Shown here: positions 46,876 through 55,400 of the stretch, in pieces | Layout of the letters: each line of letters begins with the position of its first letter | How positions within the stretch are numbered: the stretch's first letter is position 1 | Assembly (NCBI GenBank): GCA_963743595.1 | Contig: CAVURW010000022.1 | Span: 1 to 56,480 of the forward strand | Direction of reading: 5' to 3' | DNA length: 56,480 nt | DNA from: CAVURW01 sp963743595 | Lineage (GTDB): Bacteria > Verrucomicrobiota > Verrucomicrobiia > Methylacidiphilales > UBA1321 | Program-made: the position numbers and the translations under genes | The notes under the pieces: model-generated | The model's database searches: none | Seen by the model: only the letters and a program-made list of their open reading frames with translations | Told to the model about the DNA's origin: nothing

Positions 46876-48075
46876 ATGAAAATCGTTGTTGCCTACTCGG
46901 GCGGTCTTGATACGTCCATCATCCTCATGTGGTTGAAGGAAACTTATAAAGCTGAAGTCATTGCGTTCTGCGCCGATATCGGCCAGGAAGAGGAGCTGGA
47001 CGGGCTGAATGAAAAAGCGCTGAAGACCGGGGCCTCGAAGTGCTACATCGACGATTTGACTGAGGAATTTGCGCGCGACTTCATCTTCCCAATGATCCGC
47101 GCCAATGCCCTCTACGAGAATCAATATTTCCTGGGTACGAGCATCGCGCGGCCATTAATCGCCAAGCGCCAAGCCGAGATTGCGAAGATCGAAGGGGCCG
47201 ATGCTGTGGCTCACGGGGCTACCGGTAAGGGCAATGACCAGGTGCGCTTTGAACTGACCTTTGCCGCGTTGATGCCGGAGCTCCGGGTCATCGCGCCGTG
47301 GCGGGAATGGAGCTTTAAAGGGCGAAGCGACCTCGTTGCTTACGCTGAAGCGAATGGCATTCCGGTGCCGGTGACCGCTTCCAAGCCCTACAGCACGGAC
47401 CGGAACCTCCTCCACATCAGCTTCGAGAGCGGCATGCTGGAAGATCCCGCCGTGGAGCCGCCCGCCGACATGTTTAAACTGAGTGTCTCGCCAATGCTGG
47501 CACCGGATCAACCGGAAGAGGTCGAGCTCGAATTCGAAAAGGGCGATTGTATCGCGGTGGATGGCAAAGCGATGTCGCCCGCTGGCGTTCTGCGCACGCT
47601 GAATAAGCTGGGTGGCAAGCACGGCATAGGCCGCGTTGATCTCGTGGAAAATCGGTTCGTGGGAATGAAATCGCGCGGCGTGTACGAGACGCCCGGTGGC
47701 GCGCTGCTCGCCTTTGCCCATCGACAACTGGAGACACTCACGCTCGACCGCGAAGTGATGCATCTGCGCGACTCGCTCATTCCGAAGTACTCAGAGCTGG
47801 TCTATTACGGCTTCTGGTTCGCGCCGGAACGCTACTTCCTCCAGGCGGCGATCGAAGAGAGCCAGAAGAACGTGCGCGGCACCATCCGCCTGCGTCTCTA
47901 CAAGGGGAACATCATCATCGTGAAGCGGAGCAGCCCTGTCTCTCTCTACAACCCGCACGTGGCGACGATGGAAGCCGACCAAGGCGCGTACAATCAAGCC
48001 GACGCCACGGGTTTCATCCGCCTCAATGCGCTGCGCCTGAAGACGTTCGCGAATGTGAACGGCGGGAAGCTGTAG
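46876..48075 (+). CDS. argG: Argininosuccinate synthase
   Basis: 399 residues, the normal length. Joins citrulline and aspartate with ATP in arginine synthesis, in the cytoplasm. The PP-loop is AYSGGLDTS (6-14), followed by the conserved TSIARPLIAKRQAEIAK, AVAHGATGKGNDQVRFEL, SFKGRSDLVAYA, KPYSTDRNLLHISFESGMLE and YNPHVATMEADQGAYNQADA. Start at ATG 46876 gives the canonical MKIVVAYSGG. No other arginine genes are adjacent. A DUF6881 gene begins nine bases after its stop. Confidence 0.98.
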   Translation: MKIVVAYSGGLDTSIILMWLKETYKAEVIAFCADIGQEEELDGLNEKALKTGASKCYIDDLTEEFARDFIFPMIRANALYENQYFLGTSIARPLIAKRQAEIAKIEGADAVAHGATGKGNDQVRFELTFAALMPELRVIAPWREWSFKGRSDLVAYAEANGIPVPVTASKPYSTDRNLLHISFESGMLEDPAVEPPADMFKLSVSPMLAPDQPEEVELEFEKGDCIAVDGKAMSPAGVLRTLNKLGGKHGIGRVDLVENRFVGMKSRGVYETPGGALLAFAHRQLETLTLDREVMHLRDSLIPKYSELVYYGFWFAPERYFLQAAIEESQKNVRGTIRLRLYKGNIIIVKRSSPVSLYNPHVATMEADQGAYNQADATGFIRLNALRLKTFANVNGGKL

Positions 48076-48084
48076 GGTGCCCCG

Positions 48085-48372
48085 GTGAAGTACATCAAGG
48101 TAAGATGGCTCCACACGGACAGTGCTTACCCGATCGATCTGTTTAGCGAGCTGGACGAGGAACGGTGGGAGAGGAGGAAAGTGGACGTGTTCGCCAATGG
48201 AACCCTGGTTTATGCAGGTCCTGGCGTTTTCTCTGAAACCCCGATGTGTGACCTGGGGGAAGAACCGGTTCCGCACCTTGACGAAATAGCTGCCGATCCC
48301 GAATTCGAGCCGGAGGAGATATCGAAAGACGAGTTTGAATTGATCTGGGCTAAGGCGACAAAACAGAGTTGA
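48085..48372 (+). CDS. DUF6881 domain protein
   Basis: 95 residues from GTG 48085. The sequence MKYIKVRWLHTDSAYPIDLF, SELDEERWERRKVDVFANGT and PEFEPEEISKDEFELIWAKA is the pattern of small DUF6881 proteins, which turn up scattered as probable immunity proteins. The closeness to argG (nine bases) suggests read-through transcription rather than a functional link. Confidence 0.75.
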   Translation: MKYIKVRWLHTDSAYPIDLFSELDEERWERRKVDVFANGTLVYAGPGVFSETPMCDLGEEPVPHLDEIAADPEFEPEEISKDEFELIWAKATKQS

Positions 48373-48376
48373 TCCT

Positions 48377-49108
48377 ATGAAATACATCTGCCTGCTATTG
48401 GCGTGCTATCTCACTTCAGGTGGATTTTGCTTGGGTGAATTCAAGCCGTTTCCTGCCGAGGTTATCAATGCCGTTAAAGAAGCCGATACGATCGTAGTTG
48501 ATTCAAGTGACGATGGTGATTTGGGCAGGCACAAAATCACGATAACGGATCGATTTAAATTAGATCGGTTTTCTAAGCAGATTCAGGAGTATCGAGGAAT
48601 TGTAATCAGTCCAGTGATTGAAGGCTATTTCACCTCAGACGGCGCTACGATAACCGTTTGGAAAAAAAGACACCTTCTTTCCACATTTGACGTGGTTCTG
48701 GGCGAGTACTGTTTCTTTGAGGAAGATCATTCTTTACAGCTCAGCAACTCAAGCATGCGGAATATTATTTGGCTCCTGCTCCGAGATGAGAGCGATCCAG
48801 CAAATAAGATAGTCGATAAACTCGATTCTATTGTTGTGGATCACGTCAGTATCAACGACAAAACAATTGCAGAAGCCATGGCTTTAGTTTCAGAAAAAGC
48901 AAAGGAGTGTGATCCTAAGAAGATCGGAATCAAGATCGTCGTTGCGCCTCTGAATTCAGATATACATGATCGCGTGACCGTGAATATCGATGATATTACT
49001 CTGAGACAGCTAATTACGTTAATAGAGGGTCAAACCGGGTTGTGTTTTGAGGTGAAAGCAGACGGCCTTTACTTCGGTCCGCCTCCGCCTTTTCCTCTCC
49101 ACCACTAG
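48377..49108 (+). CDS. Exported protein with secretin-N/STN-like domain
   Basis: 243 residues with signal peptide (YICLLLACYLTSGGFCLG; the cysteines could serve as a lipobox, uncertain). The C-terminal ~110 residues have the VSINDKTIAEAMALVSEKAK helix and the VTVNIDDITLRQLITLIEGQ followed by TGLCFEVKADGLYFG. This resembles the short secretin/TonB N-terminal (STN) or DUF4974-like fold. The centre is beta-rich (GATITVWKKRHLLSTFDVVL). The gene is AT-richer than argG. It begins four bases after the DUF6881 stop, so the two form one unit that may have been acquired. Confidence 0.6.
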   Translation: MKYICLLLACYLTSGGFCLGEFKPFPAEVINAVKEADTIVVDSSDDGDLGRHKITITDRFKLDRFSKQIQEYRGIVISPVIEGYFTSDGATITVWKKRHLLSTFDVVLGEYCFFEEDHSLQLSNSSMRNIIWLLLRDESDPANKIVDKLDSIVVDHVSINDKTIAEAMALVSEKAKECDPKKIGIKIVVAPLNSDIHDRVTVNIDDITLRQLITLIEGQTGLCFEVKADGLYFGPPPPFPLHH

Positions 49109-49115
49109 AAACAAA

Positions 49116-49145
49116 AAAACCGACCTAGGTGAGTAGGTCGGTTTT
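49116..49145. terminator. Bidirectional intrinsic terminator
   Basis: AAAACCGACCT (49116-49126) and AGGTCGGTTTT (49135-49145) form a perfect 11-bp stem with an 8-base loop, with A-tract and T-tract on either side. It lies between two convergent genes (STN-like protein and rpsU), so it can stop both transcripts. Confidence 0.93.
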
Positions 49146-49162
49146 GGGAGTTGAAGGATCAA

Positions 49163-49351
49163 CTAGAGAGAAAAGCTGCCCCAGTAGTTCAACTTGGGTT
49201 CTTTGGCTTTTCTACGGCGTTTTTCGCTCGGCTTTTCGTAATTACGGCGCGTTCTGGCTTCGCGCAAGGTGCCTTCGCGATCGAGCTTTTTCTTGAGCCG
49301 ACGGAGGGCTTTATCAACGGACTCGCCTTTTTTTAAACGGACTTCACTCAA
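49163..49351 (-). CDS. rpsU: 30S ribosomal protein bS21
   Basis: 62 residues, normal length. The small basic protein SEVRLKKGESVDKALRRLKK... REARTRRNYEKPSEKRRRKA is a clear bS21, which helps start-site base pairing on the 30S subunit. The start is TTG 49351: GAGGTG lies at a good distance upstream and there is no in-frame ATG at the N-terminus. The use of a rare start codon may keep its level low. It ends 17 bases from the shared terminator. Confidence 0.93.
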   Translation of the reverse strand: MSEVRLKKGESVDKALRRLKKKLDREGTLREARTRRNYEKPSEKRRRKAKEPKLNYWGSFSL

Positions 49352-49439
49352 CTGAATTCACCTCGATCCTGGTTTTCCTAAAATATGGACCCGGGCAGAA
49401 TTGCTCGGGAACCCATACGAATAGCAGGAGCAAGGCGAC

Positions 49440-49673
49440 GTGGTCAAGGCTAAATACAGCGAGAGTTACCGGCGTGCTAACGGTCACGGATTATCGTTCC
49501 TTTGGAACTCTAACGACTGGGTTGGCGAACCTAGCACTTCGGACGGCTTGTCAGCCGCCCTTATGCTAGGCTTTGTTACGGATCGCGCCTTTCGCGCTCA
49601 GGGGGAATCGTGCTCCGTAGAGTTCCAACGGTATGCCAACAAAGCTTATAACGACAACTACTTACGCAAGTAG
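49440..49673 (+). CDS. Small hypothetical protein upstream of the integrase
   Basis: 77 residues from GTG 49440, with AGGAG about nine bases upstream. The sequence (YSESYRRANGHGLSFLWNSN, GESCSVEFQRYANKAYNDNY) looks partly protein-like but matches no family I know. The DNA has several short inverted repeats (for example GGCGGC-type around 49,545), so an RNA product is an alternative; the canonical ends of tmRNA are absent. Confidence 0.35.
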   Translation: MVKAKYSESYRRANGHGLSFLWNSNDWVGEPSTSDGLSAALMLGFVTDRAFRAQGESCSVEFQRYANKAYNDNYLRK

Positions 49674-49735
49674 GAGCTTCGAGCATAACAGAACTCATAG
49701 CAGTTGAGGGAGGTTGACATTCGCCATGAAAATAT

Positions 49736-50920
49736 ATGGCAACAGAAATCTCAAATGGTAAGAAGACGGTGAAAATGTACAGTTCGGTGAATCGGGGTAA
49801 GGCGATGTTCCAGCTTTCGTACTACGAGGGTGGGCGGCGTGTCCAGCGTAACTTTTGTGATAAGGCAGAAGCGAAGCGGGTGGCTCGGTCGATCGTGGGT
49901 GATCTGGCAATGGATGCGAGAGGCGGTTGACAATTTATCGACACCGGAACTGGAAAGTTACGTGGCGGCTCGGAAAGGTTCTGGCTTCGAATTATGCGCT
50001 TCATGTGGCGGTGGCGGAACATGCGCAGGCGGTGGGCAAACTGGGAAAGTCGAGTTTGCAGGAAGCGGTTGAATTCTTTTTGCGGCATCATCGATGCGAA
50101 GTGGGGCGGGTTCCGCTAGATACTTTGTGCTGAACAGTTTGTTGCGTCGCGGGCTCAATCGGGCTTTTCAGCCAAGCATGTAGCCACGTGTCGAGCAAAG
50201 ACCGATCGACTGGTAAAAGCTTTCCCGACTGACAGCTTGAGCGATCTGAGCACGGCGGCTCTTGATCAGTGGTTGGGAGGGGTAACAAAACTGGGAGCGG
50301 TCACCAAGAATCACCTAATCAAGACGCTGGTTACCTTGGGGACATGGGCGGAGAAGCGGGGGCACTTGGTCAAGGGATCAAACCCGTTTAACGCGATGAT
50401 TCGTTACAAGGAACCGACGATGCCCGTCTCGATCTTCAAACCGGAAGAACTGGAAAGCTTGCTCAATCGAGTGCCTTCGGCTGTGGTCCCCTTCCTAGCG
50501 CTGGGGGCGTTTGCCGGATTGCGAGCGGCTGAGCTGCAACGGTTAGACTGGAAAGAGATCGATTTGGAGCGAGGGTTTGTAACGGTGGACGCGAGTAAGG
50601 CCAAGACGAGGCGGCGGCGCTTGGTGCCGATCTCGGACAATCTCAAGCTGTGGCTTTTGCCTCATAAACAAGACTCCGGCCCAGTTTGCCTTCACTTTAA
50701 CCCGCAAATGGCAGCGCGAAGATACTGCAAGGGATTCAAGTGGGCAAAGAATGGTTTACGGCACTCGTTCATCTCGTACCGCCTAGCCATTCTGCATGAC
50801 ACGGCGCGAGTGGCTTTGGAAGCGGGCAATTCACCTGACATCATTTTCGGACATTACCGGGAACTGGTGACTCCGGAAGCGGCTCAGGCTTGGTTCAACA
50901 TTATGCCTGCCAAGAAATAG
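49736..50920 (+). pseudogene. Tyrosine recombinase/integrase with three frameshifts
   Basis: GGGAGG at 49708 precedes ATG 49725/49736. The frame starting at 49736 gives KTVKMYSSVNRGKAMFQLSY (arm-binding style N-terminus). The frame changes near 49,910, 49,970 and 50,125, each time continuing the same protein: VDNLSTPELESYVAAR, LHVAVAEHAQAVGKLGKSSL, and from 50,129 EQFVASRAQSGFSAKHVATC. The catalytic domain is intact from 50,237 on: box I Arg in GAFAGLRAAELQRLDWKEID, the KNGLRHSFISYR block (R-H), and the Tyr nucleophile in IIFGHYRELV. Integrases of this family drive site-specific insertion of mobile elements. Whether the frameshifts are real or errors cannot be told here. Confidence 0.85.
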
Positions 50921-50961
50921 AGACCTTTGGGGGCGGTTTGAAGGATGGGACTTCAAACCGC
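50767..50961 (+). repeat. Integrase 3'-end repeat, copy 1
   Basis: 195 bp covering the last 50 codons of the integrase, its TAG and a 10-bp inverted repeat GCGGTTTGAA/TTCAAACCGC (50933-50961). Repeated in the same orientation at 51001-51195 with no gaps and about 15 differences. Confidence 0.9.
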
Positions 50962-51000
50962 TCTCACTACTACTCAATGTCTATTACGAAAATGTTATTC

Positions 51001-51195
51001 GTTTATCTCCTACCGACTGGCTATTCTACATGACACGGCGCGAGTCGCTTTGGAAGCGGGTAATTCGCCTGACATCATTTTCGGACATTACCGGGAATTG
51101 GTGACTCCGGAAGCGGCTCAGGCCTGGTTCAACATTATGCCTGCCAAGAAATAGAGACCTTCAAGGGCGGTTTGAAGGATGGGACTTCAGACCGC
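51001..51195 (+). repeat. Integrase 3'-end repeat, copy 2 (truncated second integrase)
   Basis: Same length as copy 1, 234 bp further on. It encodes the same 50 residues ending in FNIMPAKK, including the Tyr nucleophile, but no upstream catalytic domain. All coding differences from copy 1 are silent. The hairpin after the stop is kept with one mismatch. Confidence 0.9.
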
Positions 51196-51310
51196 TCCCT
51201 GAAAGCAATCATTGATACCGTTCGTTTCGTTCTATTTTCATTCATGATCGACGGATGACAAACGGCGATCTCGGGTGAGACCGACAAACCGCGCGACCCG
51301 GCGACCACCG

Positions 51311-51450
51311 GGAGCCGAGCACACCGCTTTTTGTTTCCCGAGCCCCGCCTCCTTCTGGCTCGGGAACACAAAGCGGCTAATTAAATCGGCGCAGTTGCGC
51401 AGGGGGCGTGACAGGGGCCTTCCGCCGCGTAAGCGGCCCTGGCGCGACCC
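51311..51450. repeat. Structured intergenic repeat, copy A
   Basis: Stem 51324-51344 with 51357-51376 (about 20 bp, loop CCGCCTCCTTCT), then GGCTAATTAAATCGGCGCAG, then a second small hairpin CCGCCGCGTAAGCGG (51422-51436). A homologous copy with the same order lies at 52261-52405. The ORFs that cross the element on both strands are by-products of its composition. Confidence 0.85.
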
Positions 51451-51599
51451 CTGCCTACGAGCGCGTAAAGCCGACCGAGCTGCCGAGGTTTGGGGAGGCA
51501 GATCGGTGGGCGGCGCTCGTAACCCTACCACCACGAGATTCGCGAAGCGTATCGAGCTGACTAAATCAGTGTCGCGATTCAGGGATAAGAGCATCCGAA

Positions 51600-52260
51600 T
51601 CGAAAATTAAGTTTTTGAAGATTTTTATGACTGCAGAGGTGCGACCGTTGATCGAAGGGATTCCCTAGACACATAACGGATTGCTCCTTCTGAGAAAGCC
51701 CGGCGCAGCAAAGATTAGATTGGAGCTGCTAAAGGGTTCATACCTTTGACTGACTAACCCTAAAAACAGGGCATTTAGGCCCAATTTCAGGCCCAGTCGG
51801 AGGTTTTTGACGATGTTTAAAAGAGCAACTCAGAAAAGACTTCTGCGAGTGGCTCCGAAGGGTGGGGCTCGCCCCGTTACCGCTTTCTCAAGTTGGTACT
51901 TAGACTACCCGTAACTGCCTCAGAATCCAGGAGAAACTACCTAAACTCCTCCTAATTCGAACTAACTCCCGTGGTCGCATTTTTGGTCGCAGTGGTCGCA
52001 AATCTGGTCGCATTTTTCAACGATTAAAAGCATGGGTATATCTGTCATTTAAGATCTCGTACTGCGTAGTCTGATGACATAACAGGAAGGGGTGCTGCTT
52101 GGTTAAGATTGAACAGGAAGTGCGAAGGCTTCGGTTTCGTGCGGGTTTGTTGGCGGGATCGGGACGGGGAAGGCAGTCGGCAAGGTTTGCTTGGTTTGAG
52201 GAGCATTTGTGGTGAAGATGGAAGATGGACGGTGTTGGTGACGTGGAGCCGTGTGGTGAG
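51600..52260. other. Non-coding stretch with GGTCGCA iterations
   Basis: About 660 bp with no convincing gene. Four GGTCGCA motifs lie at 51973, 51985, 51994 and 52006 (steps of 12, 9 and 12 bp), just before copy B of the structured repeat. Two CAGGCCC/GGCATTTAGGCCC-like short repeats lie near 51,770-51,800. Nothing else is recognised. Confidence 0.5.
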
Positions 52261-52405
52261 CCGAGAGCACTCCCCGCTTTTTGCTTTCCGAGCCCCGCCT
52301 CCACTCTGGCTCGGAAAAAAAGGCGGCTAAATAATTCGGCGCAGGTCTGCAACCGATGTGCCAGGGTGCCTCCACCGCGTAAGCGGCCCTGTCGCAACTG
52401 TTGTA
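52261..52405. repeat. Structured intergenic repeat, copy B
   Basis: Stem 52274-52294 with 52308-52326, loop CCGCCTCCACTCT, then GGCTAAATAATTCGGCGCAG, then the small hairpin ACCGCGTAAGCGG at about 52373-52386. Orientation is the same as copy A. The stem positions that differ from copy A mostly change in pairs. Confidence 0.85.
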
Positions 52406-52477
52406 AGCTCATCACGCAGAGCCACCAACATGAACTCGGGCTTGTTCACGCATCGGAATTCTGGATCGATACAGGTA

Positions 52478-55400
52478 CTATTTCCCATCGTCTTCGATCT
52501 TTAACCGCATCTCGTCGCTGATCGCTTTCACTTCCGGCGCGTACATAGCGTAGCCATTCGTCGGCAAGGCGTGGAACGTGCCCGGAGTCTCGGCGCGCAG
52601 TTTGTACCGCAAGATGTGATCGCCCTGCTCCAGCAAGCCGATGAAGAAGACCGTCTTGGTATCCCTCAGCTCCACGTTCGGACAGAGACCTCCTGCGAAC
52701 TTCCCGCCACTACGCAGATCGACCGGCTCACAACCCGCAGGCTTCATGTCCTCAAAGGCCAGGTAATCGTATGAGTTTTTCGCGTGAATCTTCAGGACCA
52801 CCTCGATCATGTCGCCGCTCTTCACCGCATCCCCATTTTTCAGCTCCGTTCGATCCCACTCGTCCCGCGTCTCCGTGTGACCGGTTGCGGAATCGGGTTG
52901 ATCCTGCGCTGCTGCGGGATTGCCGTTACTTGGAATCACCACCTGCTCAGTCTTTTGCGTGAGCTTGTAGTAGGTGCGCTGGATCTCGATTTCGTTGCCC
53001 GCGCCCTTGATGTCGTCTTCCTTTGTGAAGTAGCTCAGGTAGGTGCTGTAATAGAGTGCGCCAGATCCCGTTTTCTCCAGCGTGATCGTGTGTTTGCCGG
53101 GCTTCACTTGCAGCCCGTAGAGGACCACGCGGTTATCGAATGTGAAGAAGTTGTCCTTGTTCACGTGAAGTTGCTTCACCTGCTCGCCATCCACTTTGAT
53201 GGTTAGATCGTAGTCGGGGTTCCCCTCGCCGCTCGCCTTCATGTAATCGGCCATGGCCCCAATCACCTGCGCGGTATCGCGAGTCGATCTCCAGTAATAG
53301 CCGTTCTTGCGATTGTTCATCAGCCACTTCACCAACTTCGGTGAGATATCGCTCTTTGGATCAATCTCCACGAGCGCTTTCAGCACCCAGGCGTTCGTCT
53401 CGATATCATTATTCCACCAGAACCACCAACCCTCCGCAGGTGTACGAACCCACGCCGTATCGTTCGAGTCATCCTTCTGCAGGAATTGCATGATATTTTC
53501 CTCCAGCATCTTGGCGGGTCATCGTTATGCCGCATGTGGAAGGTCAGTGCCAGCAGCGCTTGGCCGTACCGGTTCATTTCACCGCGATGCTCGTAAAGAT
53601 CGTCCATCCATTTCTTACGAAGGTCACTCGGCTCATCTTTCGTGAGCGTCAAGATGTAGGCCCAGTAACTCTGTTCCACTAGGTCCGGCAGATACTGCTT
53701 GTCCTTCGGCTTTTGCAGCTCGCTCTCCAGGCAGTTCGCCAAATATTGCCGACCACGGTATAACATGGAAGCATCGTCCAAGACGCCCGCATCTTGAGCT
53801 GCAGAGAGACCCTGAAGCACATAGGCCGTTTGATACGGAGAGGCGTCATCTTCCGCCCACCAACCCAACCGCCATCGGAGTGCTGGAAGTTCTTCAACCG
53901 ATCCAGGCTCGCCCGCAAGATCTTGTTCAACTCCGTATCGAACACAGGGTCGACATCCGGTTGTTCAACCGATTCTGCACATCCTGCGCATTCATCTGTT
54001 TGCGTTGTTTGCCGACCGTTTCCAGATCGGTGCCCATCGTCTGCAGCGTATGCTTCACGAGAATCGCCGGATAAAAGCGATCCATCGTCTGCTCTGTGCA
54101 ACCGTAGGGGTAGCCCACCAAATAGGGCAGTGCATCGATCATCACGCCCGCCAAGCTAGGGCTCAATGTCAGAGCTCAAGCTTTGCCTGCTCAGGATCGA
54201 TCTGCTCGGGCTAATGTTGAACGAGATCGCGGCTGCCGGCGTCATCGACGCGGTAAGATCCATTGATCGCCACAGTCTTATTCGCGCCGTGCACCAGTAC
54301 GGGGAATTTCATCTGCATGGCATCGCTCCCCGCATCCGTGATCGCCTTGGTCGTCACCTGCACTAAGCCAGGGCTAATCACTTTGAGCGGCCAATCGAAC
54401 CGATGCTCGCCCTTTGGAGCGACATCGGCCTTCGCGGTCAGGTGCAGATTGCCGTCCGCATCCGTGGAGCTTCCAGTCGGATCGAGCGCCTCGAATTGCG
54501 CACTCGGAACGATCAACTCCGCCGTTACATTCTTGGTCGTCGCCAAGTAATTGTGCACGTTTGTGGAAAGCACCACTTCATCGCGCTCGACAAAGAAACG
54601 GGGCGCTTCCAGCCGCGCCAGCACCTTCTTCGCAGTCACCACTTCGCCGGTACCATCACCCACTTGGGTCGTTTTCGTGATGCCATACGCGTGGAGTCGC
54701 CAGGTCGTTAATGAATCTGGGAACGTGATGTCGGCATCGACGGTTCCGTTCGGACCAGTCACTAAATCGGGGAACCATGCGGCGGTATCGGCGAAGTTCT
54801 GACGCACGGCGGGGTGCGTGGGATCTTCCACGGACACACTGAGCTCGTCCTTCTTTTCAGCCCCTCGGCTGATCCACTTTCGAAATCTAGGGAAGGGGAA
54901 CAACCGGTCTGGCGTTTCCACTAACGGAATCAGCCGATTTCACTGGCCATTGGGTGCAAGGCAAACACCGAGCCAGCGGCCTGAGTCCGTTTTCGAGTCT
55001 GGCTTATTGCAATTGCACTTCAAACTTTCTGTACGATCTTCAGGGCATGCCTCTCGTCGCTCAGAGATCTGCTCCAGTTGGCGTGCCAGAACTCCGCAAC
55101 AAATCCGCCGTAGCTACTGAACCAGTTATATGCCCAAGAATTCGATTCCTGATCCGGCGCTTGGATCTGCCCAATCGCAGTAAATTCCGCATCCAAGTTG
55201 CTCATGGAACTCACGTTATGGATTCGGCGTTGACCGTAGAAATAAGCCTTCGGTGACGGCCCGAATTCATTCTGTATGTAGGTCACCGCCTTATCGTAAC
55301 CAGTGAGCGTGACTCGTCCCTGCACAGGATTACCGAGGAGGTCTTTCATCTCGACATGCACACGGCCGACGTCGCCCGGTCGGTACGCATCTTTATCGGA

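Noticed and set aside
49440..49735. tmRNA (ssrA) gene
   Set aside because: No tRNA-like 5'/3' ends, no T-arm GGTTCGA and no CCA end; the NDNY-like peptide lacks the ALAA-type tag end.
51238..51610. 118- and 111-codon ORFs on opposite strands (and similar ones at 52017-52521)
   Set aside because: They overlap the structured repeat copies; their resemblance to each other reflects the DNA repeat.
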